A stretch of DNA of 64,000 bases. Source: Chlorops oryzae (taxonomy: Eukaryota > Arthropoda > Insecta > Diptera > Chloropidae). Positions 21,801 through 36,000 of the stretch are shown here, one piece after another. The stretch spans positions 1,333,602 to 1,397,601 of the forward strand of contig CM035806.1 of assembly GCA_020466095.1 (NCBI GenBank). Direction: 5' to 3'. The notes beneath the pieces are model-generated. The model worked only from the letters and a program-made list of their open reading frames with translations, was not told the DNA's origin and searched no databases. How positions within the stretch are numbered: the stretch's first letter is position 1; every line of letters begins with the position of its first letter. Both the position numbers and the translations under genes were made by a program.

Positions 21801-24800
21801 GATCGGATCGGAGCCGATCCAATGTGGTGTCGTGCTGCGACATGATGTGGGGGATAGTGTGAGCGTGCTAATTGCGGCCTGTGGCCTCACACCAAGAGAG
21901 CATTATAATTCCAAATGAAAGACTCTTTTGAACGCCTTTATTTGTTAAATTGTTATTATGGATTGGAATTTTTTAAGTAGGTCTAACAATAATTTGAGGA
22001 AATTTGCTTGCTGCATGCCGCAGACGGCAAAATATTTTTTAAAGAAATAAAAAAAAATACGTTCCTGAAGTTTTGAATGGATCATGCCATGTCTCTTTCA
22101 ATGGGACATTGAGATAATTTCTCGCGGATTCTTTAAAATTCATTAGGCTTGCCTTAGCACTGGGCAATATACATGTTTACATACATATAAACAAGGAAAA
22201 TAACATACATGTTTCTTAAACTAATAAAAGAACCACTCTTCTAACCCGACTAAAGGCCTAATAAAATAACAAGACCCATCATTTTCATTGATCAATTGAC
22301 AAATTCATTCAGTCGTTCCTTCATTCATTCATTCAATTCATTTATTCATTCATTCACATTCATTCATTCATTCATTCATTCATTCATTCATTCATTCATT
22401 CATTCATTCATTCTTCATTCATTCATTATTCATTCATTCTTCAATTCGTTCATTCTTCATTCATTCATTCATTCATTATTCATTCATTCATTCATTCATT
22501 CATTCATTCCTTCATTCATTCATTCGTTCCTTCATTCATTCATTCATTCGTTCATTAATTCATTCATGCATTCATTCATTCATTCATTTATTCATTCATT
22601 CATTCAATTCATTCTTCATTAATTCATTCATTCATTCATTCATTCATTCATTCATTCATTCATTCATTCATTCATTCTTCATTCATTCATTCATTCATTC
22701 ATTCATTCATTCATTCATTCCATTCATTCATTCATTCATTCATTCACTTCATTCATTCATTCATTCATTCATTCATTCATTCATTCGTTCCTTCATTCAT
22801 TCATTCATTCATTCATTCGTTCCTTCATTCATCATCATTCGATTCATTCATTCATTCAATAATTCGTTCTCTTCATTCATTCATTCATTCATTCTATTCA
22901 TTCATTCGTTCATTCATTCATTCATTCATTATTCATTCATTCATTCATTATTCATTTCATCATTCATTCATTTCATTCATTCATTCATTCATTCATTCAT
23001 TCATTCATTATTTATCAGTTCATTCATTCATTCATTCTTCATTCATTCATCTTCGTTCATTCATTCATTATTCATTGTTCTTCTTCATATCATTCATTCA
23101 TTCTTATTCTTCAATATTTCATTCATCATTCGTTCCTTCATCATTCATTCATTCTTCATTCATTCATCTCTTCATTCATTCATTCTCATTACAATTAAGT
23201 TCCTTCATTCATTCATTCAACGTCTCCATTCATTCATTCGTTCATTCATTCATTGATTCATTCACTTCTAATTCTCAATGATTTTTCTATGTAATTCTAT
23301 TCATTTTGCTGCAATAATTTCAGTTTACTCAGTTCCATGTACCAAAAGCGGATCCGTCATTCATCAGACATCTTGCATACGTCAAGCTTTAAATGCACCT
23401 CGTACAAATAAGTATGTCAATGCTCGGCTATCACGCTTCGAAGTCGATGAGTGAAAAAAAATTTTTCATTTAAATACACAAAAATTTTTTTTTGTTTCTT
23501 TTTTTTTCAATATAATTTGACAAAAGTCTACGCTTTAGCACAAGTAAACCTTAAAAGCGACTCTCTTTTTCTTTGAGGCTCTTTCGGGCCTATATAAAGT
23601 TTAAATGATTTGTTTGCAGAATATATTCAATTACAAATCCATCAAATTTTCTCTTTGGTTGACGTTGCGTTCAAAATAAAACTTTCTACAATCAATCTTA
23701 CAATCCAATCATTGCATTATTTTTTTGTGTTCTTTTTTGTTGTTTTTGTCGAATTTTTAGTTTGTGTTACATATGAATCCAAGCATTACGCTTTGAGCCA
23801 TACGATCAAAATCTCTCAACAAGAGACCTACAAATCTGTATTTCTTATTGAAGTTTGCTTTGTTCGTTTTTGCCTATATAAAGTTAATTTTTTGCGGAAT
23901 TTTTTCCAGGTGGCTTGGGTTCTCGTCAATCAACACCGAACGGCTATGGCAGCCGTGACGTCAGCTCGCCATCACAAAACAACGACTCCGACTACAAATA
24001 TGGACGCTTCGATGCAAGTGCTCTGCATATCGCGCATGCGCTCAAGCAGACGGAAATACAAAAGGCTTACAATAAAATGAGAGAAAAGCCGATTGATTTC
24101 TATTTGGTAAGTAGGCTTCTTGCTATTTTGTCCAAATTATCGCTTCAATATTCTTTATGGCATTTTTAACAACAACAACAACAAGTCTTCGAGATGAGAC
24201 GCGACCAAACGAACGAACCGAAAGCAAACGAAAGACTTAAGCAACAAACTTGCTTCGATTTTTTTTTAATTTCTTTTTTTTTTTTTTCTTTTACAACTTG
24301 AAAATGCGCGCTTGGTTGAGTTCGGTTTTTTTTTTTAAATGGAAATCTTCTTAAGTGTAAATGAAATTTCACGTTTTTCTCAATGAGTATTCCGTTCGCT
24401 ATTTCAGCGTTTATTGGCATATATATAGTAGATTAAGTCCATATTTAGTGCAGAACATTTAATCAAAGGCGAGTAAAACTTCTTCGGAAAGGGGAAATGC
24501 CTTCGTGTGTACCGGGTATCTGGTCGAAAATTATTATGCATGATGGCTCGTTGAAGCAGTAAAGACGAACATGCTCTTTGGTTTTTTTTTTTTTCAAGCA
24601 AATAAATACACCATTTTTTTTGAATTGAATAAAAATCAAGAATCAATCGAATACCAGAAAATATGTTGTTATGAAACCTTTAAACTTTCAAATTTCAAGC
24701 TTGCCTTATCCGATTTATTTAAAAGCGAACGTGATATTCATTTTATCGAGCTTTTTGCCAAAGAAAAAAAATTGAGCAAATCTAAAAGCGTTCATAATTC

Positions 24801-27800
24801 ATTGCTCGAAATTTAATTAGCTTTGGCGTTTGCATGCTTTCACCATCAAAGATAATGCCTTCGAGCGTTATTAACAATTTCTGTTGCGCACACAAGTCAA
24901 TAAAAACACACTATACATATGTGTATGTATGTATATACATAAATAGATGCGAATTGTTCAAGAGTAAATTAATTCAAGATATTGAATGAAAATTTGTTTT
25001 GAAATTAATTAAAATCGAATTCCTAATTATCATGGAGCTATGGAAATTGAAGCAAAGGAAAAACGGCAAAATCTCTAATGAAGACGACTAGGATAAGGAT
25101 ACGAGGGCAAAGCAAATGATCACCGGTTCTGGGGGGGCATTACTCTGTATTGCGATGCGATTGGCCATTCAAATGCGATAGCTTATTTCGAGACGTAATT
25201 GGAACGATTGTTTGGACTTATTTCCTATTTCAGTTTAATTGGTATGTTGGAAATTAATTTTAGTTCATTTTTACGAATCAAAAACTATAAAAAAAAACCG
25301 TTCCAATTGCCACTCGAAATAAGCTATCGCATCGCAATACAGAGTAATGCCCTGGTTTTCCGTTCCAATAACTAAACGCCTTCATTCATAATCATCTTTT
25401 GTCTTTAATTCGAACCCATTTAATGCCAATAAATAATTCCAAAACTTGACAAAATCGTATAGAAACTCAGGAAAATGGCATTAATTTTTGCACCCTTTTG
25501 GTATGCAACTGTTGAGGATAGTGTATGAAGTGAAGGATTTACCTTAAAGGCAACATAGGCAGCTGCCTAGGGCGGAAAATTCTGACCGTCAATGCATCAA
25601 TAACAGAAAAGGCGAACATTAGCCTTCATTGTTCTTCAAAAGACCAATACGATCGTCAGCTACACAGAAAGATTTTTGTGCGTAAATACAACCAATTTTT
25701 TAATCAATATAACAAATTCGTTGTTAAAACTCAGCATATCACACTTTTTGTTATATTAACAAATCGTTTAATTGGGACAATTCCTCGAAGTATTAACACT
25801 CAAGAAAAATTTTCAAACAACGATTTGTAATATCAACAACCAAAGGTATTAATAAAAATCAACCAATTATTTTAAATAAATCAAAAAGGGAAAAATGCCT
25901 CATCTACATATTCCATAATAAAAATTTGAGTCTGCAAAGTCAGTTTACGGAAGATAATTATACATTATAACATCATAAACATATGTGAGCTAATTTTTGA
26001 TTATTTTGTCTCCTCTTGTATGTAAGTCCGCATAAAGCTAATGAGAATTTTAGAAAAATATTTAAATGCACTTTCAAAAATTTCAAATAAAAGTTTTGAC
26101 AAGTGTTAATACTTTTGGTATTTAATACAACAAAATAATCAAAAAATTTTTTGTTCAAAATTCAATATTACGAACTTTTCCCGAATTTCGTGATTTGTTT
26201 GAACATTTTAATTGGGACAATTAAAAACCCGATGAATCGAGTTTAACAAACGCCATTTAATTGGAATTTTTCGTAGCCAGTTTTTCTGTGTACTGAAATT
26301 TTCCAAGCTTCCTTTATTATTAATCTTCATTTATGTACATACATGCAGAAATGGAAAATACTTGATTCTGTTGGGCATAACCGATAGTAGTTGGAATATC
26401 CCAAGCGACACAGATAACAAATTTGGAGAGTATTCTTAGACATAAAACTCTTTGAATGCTCTTTAGAAGGTCTTTGAAAAACTTAATGTCTTTGAAAACT
26501 CTCTAAAAAGTATAATAAAAACTTTAAAAAATATCTTGTCTCAAAAAACTCTTTCAAACGTCTTTAGAATACTTCAAAAATCGGATGTCTTAGAAAGCTC
26601 TCAATAAACTCTTTGAACAGCGTCCGAAGACCGATTTCCGATAACGTTCTTTTTAACTCTTCGGAAACTCTCATATTGGTATTTCAAAGAGGTAACACAT
26701 TCATATTTAGAAAACTCTTCAAAAAACGTTTTAAAGAGCTTTGTGAGAGAAGTCCTCTATATTCCTGTTTATAAAGACCTTTCAGAGATTTTCAGTGACG
26801 TCACGTCTTTGGAAACTCTTACAAAGAACTTATTGAGAGGGAATAGTGAGTCATTACATTTGATTGCTTGTTTTTGACATTTTCCTCATTTACGCAGGGT
26901 TGACATTAACAAGTGAGAACAGAAATAACAAAAGCAAAATAAAAATGCAACTCTTACCAGGGGTGTTATTTAGATTGAAACAAAAAAAAAAAATCCTGAT
27001 GCAACTCTAAGTTTGTCTGCTCACTATTGAGACGTTTAACTTTTCAGAAGGTCTTCAAAAGACATTTGGAAATCCGCCATCTTTTTGGAACGAAGTTGCA
27101 TGATTTTATTTCTAAACAATCAACCAAAACTTTTTTATGCTTTATGAAAATGTTGGTTTCAAATTAAGAAGGGAAAATGCCTGAAAAAAGTTTTCTATTA
27201 TTACAGAATAAAATTTCAAATAAACGGAAAGAAAATTTTAAAAATAACGATTTTTAAACTTAAAAATTTTTACAAAACATTAATATTTTAAAGGCGCGTG
27301 AAAATTTAGTGGGGTAGAATATATCATATTGCCGATGAACTAATCTCCGTTTTCATTTTTATGTTCAAATAATCGAGAGCATATCTGCGTCCCTATCACG
27401 CACGCTGACTGATGATGAAATCATAATTCAGTCTTTCAAAGAACTCTTAAAGATGTTTTAAAGATCTTTCAAAGAGTTCTCAAAGACTTCCTAGAGAGAA
27501 AACTGATTTTTTGTCAAGTCTCTAAAAACTCTTAGCCTAAGCGCCGCTCTATCTAGATTACAATCTCTTTCAAAGATCAGCTCATTACAGCTTACAGCAT
27601 TGCTTTAGTAGCCTCTTGCTCTCTTATTGAAGATCTTCAAGAGCGCTCAAAGAGCTTTTCTGAGAGCATTAGCTCTCATTAATTAGTCTCTGAGCGCTCT
27701 TGAACACCATTCAAAGACAAGTTGTGTCGCTTGGGTAGTTTCATTGGTCATCGCTTTGAGCTTTCAATTCTGAGAGCAAAGAACAATTTTTTTTTTTTTC

Positions 27801-30800
27801 GCCTTATCAATTGAACCACGGTGACGGTCATACGTAGTCATAGGTGCCATAGGTATTTGAGATGCCAACTTACGAAGCGAGAGGCACTGGGTTCAACTCC
27901 CAGATGAGGTAGTGGATGTTTGTCTCGTTTTTTTCTTCTGTTTCTGATTTTCTTTGTTTTCCCCTTATTTGTGGTATCACAACGGCCCCATATGAGGCCT
28001 AAGTGTGTCACCCTTAATGAACATTTGAAATCTTATCATTTCAAGGAGAAATCTTCGTTCAATATCCAACCTATGAGCATTGAAGAAATTCGAGGAAGAA
28101 TTATCGAAAGAAATAGTTTTCAGATAAAATTTGAAAATGAAAATGAAAAAAATTACACACCAATAGAGTCGCGCCTACAAAGCAAAACAATAAAACATAC
28201 ATCAATGATAAATCGCATTCCACAACCCAAATATCTTACATGCATACCGATAGATACGAAAACTTAGCATGTAAATAACAATAATAAAAATTTAAAAAAA
28301 ATAAACCACAACAAATTGCCAGCAAATCGAAAATGAGCAAAATGCAAATTTTTACCTCAAAAAGAAAAAAAAAAAATTTTTTTTTAAATAAATAAATAAA
28401 AAAGAACTGAAAATGCAAAGAAAGGCTCGAAATTGAAATGCACGTTCGCAATTAGATATTTGACAGGCCTAAAATTTAGAGTCGCCCGCGTTCCGTTTTT
28501 GTTGCAAGTGTTGAAAACGTGTCTTACCTTGCGTTTGACACGAAGCCCGAGAAACATTTGTGACGTGCGTGCTTGCAATTTACTTCAAGCAAACAAAATT
28601 TGCATGTGAAAATATTTCGCTTGTTTTTTTTTTCTTCTCTTTTCCAGTTTTTCTTTAAAACTTTTTTTGTTAATTTTTTTCTATTTTAATTAATTTTTTT
28701 TTTTTTTTTTTTTTTGTTGCTAAATATGTCAAAGCAATAAAAACAAACAGAAAATGATCACATCTGACGTCGCATGGAGCATGTTTTTACAGCCTCATGA
28801 GTTATGGCACTGTTCGGAAAATTGTAGCTAGAGCCACATAATTTTTTGTAGGGCTTGAAAATTTATTCACAAAATAATTATCATTTTTTTGGTTTGGTCT
28901 TTGTTGTAGGAATGTTATGGATTTTCTTCCGAAAAGAGTAAAATTTATGATGCTCTTCTTCTTTTTTGAAGGGTCCATATTTTTTCAAATCATCTGCCTT
29001 TAATTTTTTTTTTTTTTTTTTTGCAACGACCGTCGAGTTATCACTCAACAGACAGACGACCTCTTGAACCAGGAGGTATCATCATGTGATTTTTTTTTTT
29101 TTCCCTTTTTTTTTTTAGTTATGGCTATCGCCCTCAGGCGGATCGGATGCACTGTGACCCTAAGTCAGATCTATTGTGGCACAATTGGTTCCATTTAGTT
29201 TATCTGTTCTATGATGCGCTCTATCTTCCTTGTGAAAGGGAGGACATTCAGATGTGTCTCGAGCCTTGGGAATTGTTTGCTAAAGACTCTGAGTCTTCAA
29301 ATTGTTGTTCTTTCTTTTATGGAAATAGTGAGAATTATATGCACTTAAATCGGTTCAAATCGAAATTACTCTCAAGAAGTGCAAAATTCAAAATGTACAA
29401 GTGGCTTCTTGTACCTACGATTGAAGCGGAGCCGCGAACAACGTTGTAAGCGACAAAGGCGGGTCTGGCGGGTTGCGGCATCATGAAAGGAATTTTTAAA
29501 TTTTGTCACCTTATTGTTAAGTCGCCGTTTGTTTCATCATTTTATTTTAAATATTTCTGGAGATATTCGGGCATGTGACAGAAATCGAATACGACAGAAA
29601 ACGTTCGATTTCGCTTATATTTGTATGAAAATTTAAGCGAAATCGAACGTTTTCTGTCGTATTCGATTTCTGTCACATGCCCGATTGAATTTTTAAAAAC
29701 ATGCCGTATGAGTAATGTGTTTTGTATCATTTTCGCAAATTTGTACTAGATATTAGTACTAGAGCATCTATGTGCACTTATAATTTTTTGAATATCTCAC
29801 TGTTGCGCCATTTTATTTGAATGAAACTTTTTTTTAAATGAAAGCAAATACTTAGAGGTATTTTTTTAAAAAATTTGTAGAGCGGCGTCCAACTGGGAAT
29901 ACACTGAAAAAAATTGTTAAAATTGTCTTTTTAGTTTTGTGGAAAAATTTTTCTCAGTGTAAAATTAAAAAAAAAATTTTTTTTGATTTCCTGTTATATT
30001 AGCAACCTGGGAATACACTGAAAAAATTTTTAAATTGCCTTTTTAGTTTTGTGGAAAAATTTTTCTCAGTGTAAAAATTTAAAAAAATTTTTTTTTGATT
30101 TCCTGTTATATTAGCAACCTGGGAATACACTGAAAAAAAATTGTTAAAATTGTCTTTTTAGTTTTGTGGAAAAATTTTTCTCAGTGTAAAATTAAAAAAA
30201 AAAATTTTATTTCCTGTTATATTAGCAATCGGCCAACGTTTGTTTCATCTTTTTATCTTAATTAGTTTTTGAGATATAAAATTTTGAAAAAAGGCTTATT
30301 AAAACAGAATTTTCAAGGATATTTCAAGGACCGTTCAAAATACAAATCTAAAAAGTAGTCTCCACAGTGTTTTCAGATGGCACCTATTGAAAAATCAACA
30401 AAATTTTAAAAATTCTTTTCATGATGCCGCATGCCTTTTTTGCTTAACCTGCCTAGACCCTTTCTTGAAATTATTTATCGGACTTTCACTGTCAATAATA
30501 GGTACTCTAGCCCTTTGAGCTTTCGAAAAAGTGTTCGTATTTAGTTAACATTTCGACATTTCTCAATACTTCAGAACCATAAGGAATCGAAGTGGCCTTG
30601 TGAGTACTCTGACTGGCATGGAAAATTTGCAAAAAAAAAAATGAAATTTGTCACCCACAACGTTTTCGCGGCTTCGCTTCAATTAGTATTGACAGATGGG
30701 CGTAAAGTCTGGACGAAAGTAAACCAGATTTTCTAATTTGAAAGAAAAAGCATCATATTAAATATTGGGTCCATTAAGGCCAAGCGTTGCCGCCTACAGA

Positions 30801-32977
30801 TGTCGTTATTATTGCGACGGAATTGAAAAAAAAAAAAAAACAATTATGAATAAAGGAACAATTTTCCGATTTATTATATCACAAGGAAATAAATAACATT
30901 GCATTACAGTTCACTTTTCGAAAAATCATTAAGAAATCCAACCAACGTCCTTACATACACTCAACATTGGTCCTTACCAACCGGATATTCCAGCAATTGA
31001 ATCATCAATACTTCTATTGAGGGATCTAGAATGTCGAGTTTGGGTTGGTTGACCGCTAAGACGGTGGATTGATTCAGCGGAAGCAGATCTGAAACGAATG
31101 GCTCGCATTCATAATTATGAGATCATAACTCTTTCTCGAGCTTTTGAGCAATTGCTTAGCTTGATAAGCATTAAGAATAACTGACCTATGAGTTTCAAAT
31201 TAGGTATTTAAGCTTCATCTCGATTGACTCAAGTCAAAAGAGATTCAACACATAATTTTTATGCCTTCAGTAGGGAAAAATTGCGTAAGAAGCTTTGGCC
31301 CATACCGGGCTGAGATGCTATTTATTTTTTAACATTAACAATAATATTAATGAAAATAATTGAGGCCGACTTATGAGCGTCGCGCCATCTTAAGATATAT
31401 ATTGTATATCCTTAAATAAGATTTGCTGCCGAATGTGCTGCCTTCTTTAGACTCAAGTGGTGGGTGAGCAGGAAATCCTTCACACCAAGAAAAAGCTCTC
31501 CGAGAGAATAAATCCAATTGAATTTTGGCCAATAAAAAAAATATCGATTTTCAATGACCTCAAATAGAATAGAGTAAAGTCAAGTTCAAAAATATCTTCG
31601 AAGACCAAAAACAAAAAAAAAAAATGATTTTATGAATGACAAAGATGCCAAGTAAGCAGCGCTTTTAAAATGGAAATACGAAAAATTTGCGTGAGCGAAT
31701 CAATTTTATTTATACATACATACATATGTATGTATATAAATATATAGCTCCGTGTAGAACAAGCCAATCTGGACGCCCACCGTTCGTGCCAATGATGAAA
31801 TCAATTGATGAATAATCGAATGACAGATACAATTATAACGGTAGCGGATCGAAACCGCAAATAGCAACAAATAAATTCAAACAAAAGAAACCAAAAGTGT
31901 TTTTGTGAATGAAACGGAACCAAGAGATAAGGTGCAAAAAATACAAAATAAAGAAAGACAAGCAAGAAAGCTAAAGCCGGTCTAGCCCGACTTTCATATA
32001 CCCAGCGTCCCGACAATGCCTACATATGTATGAACGCACTACATTTTGCCTTTCCGTACGGATTTAACGAAAAATCTCCATTTTTGGGCGTGGCAGTGCC
32101 CAATTCGGACTTGATTGGTCCAGCCGTTGGTGAGGAGATTCGACCACAGACGGACGGACGGACAGCCAAACAGATAGACTGACGAACGGATGGACGGACC
32201 GACAGACAAGCGAACGGACGTACAGAAGGATACAGACGGATAGACGGTTAGACGGATAGACAGAGCGACGGACGGACAGATGAACAAGTCTAAATCGATT
32301 CAGTTGTCGATTCTGACCAATATTTGTCAATATCAACGGAACTTAGTTCTAGCTGTTACAAGATTCGCATAGAACGAATATACCTACCCTGCTTACGGTA
32401 GGTACAGAGACAAAAAAAAAAAAAAATAAACAATTTGAACCCGACACCATGACCTTGCAGCCTTCTGTTCTAGTCTCATAATTCCTACCACAATAATAGA
32501 TTGCGGCAATGGCAATTTATAAAATAAACCATCGATGCTGGAGACAAAAGCAACAACAAAAAAAACAACAACATTTTTCTGTCGCAAGACCCAATTTAAT
32601 TTATAGCAATTTACAAGCAATTTGTGTGTTGAACGTTGCATAAGACAAAGACCCAACAAATAAGATTGATACGAGACAAAAAGAAAAAATCCAAAAAAAA
32701 AAAAACGTTGAGGGATTTACGATTATTTACCGCACAAAACTACGAGGGAAAAAGAAAGAGAAACGTCGGCAATAAATGATGATGATTATGATGATGACGG
32801 TGGTTAATGTTGACGACGTTGTTGTAACCGAATTGTTGCTGATGTTGAGGTTGATGTACATGTCGCTGATATGTTATTGGTGACACCGTTGAGGAAAAAT
32901 TGCGAAACCAAAACTAAATACTCGAGTCATTCAAATGTTGACACACGCGAGAAACCCACTGCCCCAATAGGCCACCA

Positions 32978-33012
<35 letters not shown>

Positions 33013-36000
33013 ACAACCAGGAACCGCAATCAACAAACGCAACGCAAAGATTATTGTTGATTGTTATTTGTTTGATGTCTCGTTGCCTCAATCTAAATCA
33101 ATCCGATTGCAATCATTAAAAACAGCAGGTACAACAACCGGATGGTGTAAAAACTTAAGCAGGGACGAGAACGAGGAAAATTCGCAACAAGTGGAAAGTG
33201 CGACGTTGAAGTGAGCGATCGGAATCGAGCATTCAACAATTTTTTTTCAATTTTTTTAAATTTATTTAAAAATTTTTTATTTATTTACTTTTTTTTTTTT
33301 TTGTTGAATTTTGTCAGTTGGTGGCCACTTGGTTGTTCTCCGCGATAACCTGTTGTTACTTTCACTCTGAGGCATGATTTATCAGTGCAACTTGCAGCCG
33401 GAAAAACAAGCGCAACTGCATTTCGCCTGCTCCGTCCGTCTGTCCGTCCGTCTGCTCTGCTCTGCTCCGGCGAGTGTTTTAAACTCCTTGGCTGCAACGC
33501 TTTTGTTGCATTGTTGTCTACCGCGGATGCAATAAGTAGCAACATTTTTCAGTAGCAAAGTATCCAGTATATCATGGTATCGAGCAGGAGAAGGCGAAGG
33601 AGAGAGAAAAGAAAACTTTGGGCACCCGAGAGCAGTGCCGAATGACGTCTTTTCACTTGCCTTGTTTGGTCTTACCGCTGGTGATTTCGCTGCTGTTGTT
33701 GTTGTTGTTGTTGGTGGTGATATGTTTGCTGCTGGTGGCGTTGGTCAGTCAGTCAGCTATTGTCTTCAAAATGTTGTTGCTCGCTGTTTTTCTGATGTTG
33801 TCTACTGTCTGAATTAACAACTTTAGTGGCACATAAGGTGCTTATTGTAATCCGTAGCGGTTTTCCCCCCCCCCCCCCATTTTTCTTATTTTTTTGGTTC
33901 CTGTTCACCCGCTTCTCTGTGCTTGTACGAATTCCACGCTTGTGGCGATATTGTTATTATTATTTTTTTTTTTTGTGTGTGTTGTTTTTGTATGCAATCA
34001 CTTTTTAATGCAGATTGAAAGCACTTTTGGCGAGGGGTAGGCTGGGGGGAAAAAAAACAAAAATCATGTGGAGGGAAAATTGCGATTGAGTAAGTGGTAA
34101 ATTGAGGCAGCCCGCTATATACATACGTACGTACGTACGTACAATGAAAGAGTGTGTTTAGGGAAGATAACGATTACGATGTTACACCTCAGGCTTTTTA
34201 AACGGAAGTACTCAGTATGAATGCAGTGGGAACTCGAATTAATTGGACGTTTCGGTCGTTACAGCTTTGGGGAGACACCCGTAGTTTCTTGACATCATCA
34301 AACAAAGTCAAATTAAAAAAAATAAAACAAGAAAACAAAAAAATTTAAATTAATTTTATTCAATATGCATACATTAGGGTGGTCCAAATTTGCTAAGTTC
34401 GTTTAATTTTGCGAGTCACCACCTCAAAATGTAGTAGAGTAGCGACAGAAAAGTGAAATAAAAAGATCTAGATCGATCGGACATCATTTAGGGGGTCCTC
34501 AACGAGGTCAAAGTTCAGAAATATGATTTTTTAAACTCATGCCGCCAGTACAAATAACAAAAATATGCACTCATATTTTTCTAAATATCTCCAAAACTAA
34601 TTTAGATAGGAAGATGAAACAAACGTTGGCTAAATTGTAAAATATCACGAAATTCAAAAATATTTTTTTTAATTTTAACACTGAGAAAAATATTTTCACA
34701 AAACTAAAAAGGAAATTTTAAAAGTTTTTTTCAGTGTATTTTTGTCGCTACGCCACTTCTTAAATATGTTTAGAAAATTCCTCAAGGAATTATCTTTTAC
34801 CAAAAAAAAATTCATAAAATTCGGAAGTACACTTTTTGAGATATTTACAAAAAAGTAAGCGAACACAAGTCAAAGTTCAGAAACATGATTTTTTAAACTC
34901 ATGCCGCCAGTACAATTGACAAAAATATACACTTACATTTTTCTCCACACTTACAAATATCTCCAAAACTAATTCAGATGAGAAGATGAAACAAACGTTG
35001 GCTGATTCCTAATACAACAGGAAATCCAAAAAAAAAAATTTTTATTTTTACACTGAGAAAAATTTTTTCACAAAACTTACAAGAAAATTCTAAAAGTTTT
35101 TTTTCTTCAATTTAACGAATTTTGAAAGACCAAAAGTGGATATCAGTGTTCTTTATTAAATAAAAATAAATCACTTCTTTTCGAAAAGCTATCGGTAAAT
35201 TAAATTGTAAAAAAAATTAATTTTCAACTCAAAGAAAGTACAAAAGACTTAAAACAATATTCGAAGAAGCATGAGTTGTTCAAAAATTTTCTCAGTGTAA
35301 AAAATTTAAAAAAAAATATTTTTCGACTTCCTGTTGTATTAGGAATCCTTCCATAAGAGATAGTACTAGTTGGCAAAAAAAAAAAATAAGTATGTTAAAT
35401 TAAACTATCTTTTCGGTTAACCTCATAAATATTTCTAAGTGTGGAAGGAAAAGAAAGAACAAATATGTTTACAATAAAGATGAAGCGAATGTTAAAGGTG
35501 GAGGTTTAAGGCAAATTCCACTAACTTCCCTTAAGAAGTCAGTGGTAAAATTTTTGCAATTTGAGAAGCTGATAAGTCCTCAAATATCACGATTTCCAAA
35601 TAGTTTTCTTCGCGGAAGCCTGTCTCACAAACAAAGTTTCATAGCCGGGGCTCGGATTTTGTTGACTTATAATTTTAAAGCATACTTTATGGAGTACGAA
35701 TTTTTTCAACTCACAAAGTTAAGATTGAAATCGATTTTTAACTTTAATATGCATTTTTTTGAAGTTATACAAAACGGCTAGGGAAGAAAAGGTCCCGGGG
35801 AACATTGATTTAGAATCGGGATGATTGTCGAAAAAAAAAATTCTATAGAAAAATATTTAAATATTACTTTTGAGGGTTTTTCAAAACCATTTATCCAACG
35901 CAAATGGCGCAACGGTTCCCATAAAACGCGTTCCAACTGTACAATTAACCGACGGCCATTATTGAATTGCTTATTTTTCGCAATCTGAAAGGCCTTTTAA

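Larger units (their letters stand above)
18851..23323 (+). other. Hil: Hil intron 1
   Basis: 4.5-kb intron holding family A copy 2 with a nested MITE (19652-20539), unclassified AT-rich DNA (20540-22290) and a 1-kb ATTC microsatellite reaching almost to the acceptor. Confidence 0.75.
29419..30686. mobile_element. Repeat X, fullest copy: foldback-type element
   Basis: Outer inverted words GAAGCGGAGCCGCGAACAAC (29425 on) and GTTTTCGCGGCTTCGCTTC (30662 on); inner inverted words TGCGGCATCATGAAAGGAA (29474 on) and TTCTTTTCATGATGCCGCA (30414 on). Between them lie a perfect hairpin (29567-29684) and a triple internal repeat (29890-30228). The body matches 1180-2315 and, inverted, 34490-34800 and 34865-35345. 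Non-coding. Confidence 0.6.

Noticed and set aside
27920..28267. 115-codon frame with a hydrophobic start, like a secreted protein
   Set aside because: It begins at TTG, not ATG, lies in a Hil intron beside a tRNA-like repeat, and has no recognisable family.
29147..29449. 100-codon ATG frame
   Set aside because: No domain or splice context, and its end runs into the inverted terminus of repeat X.
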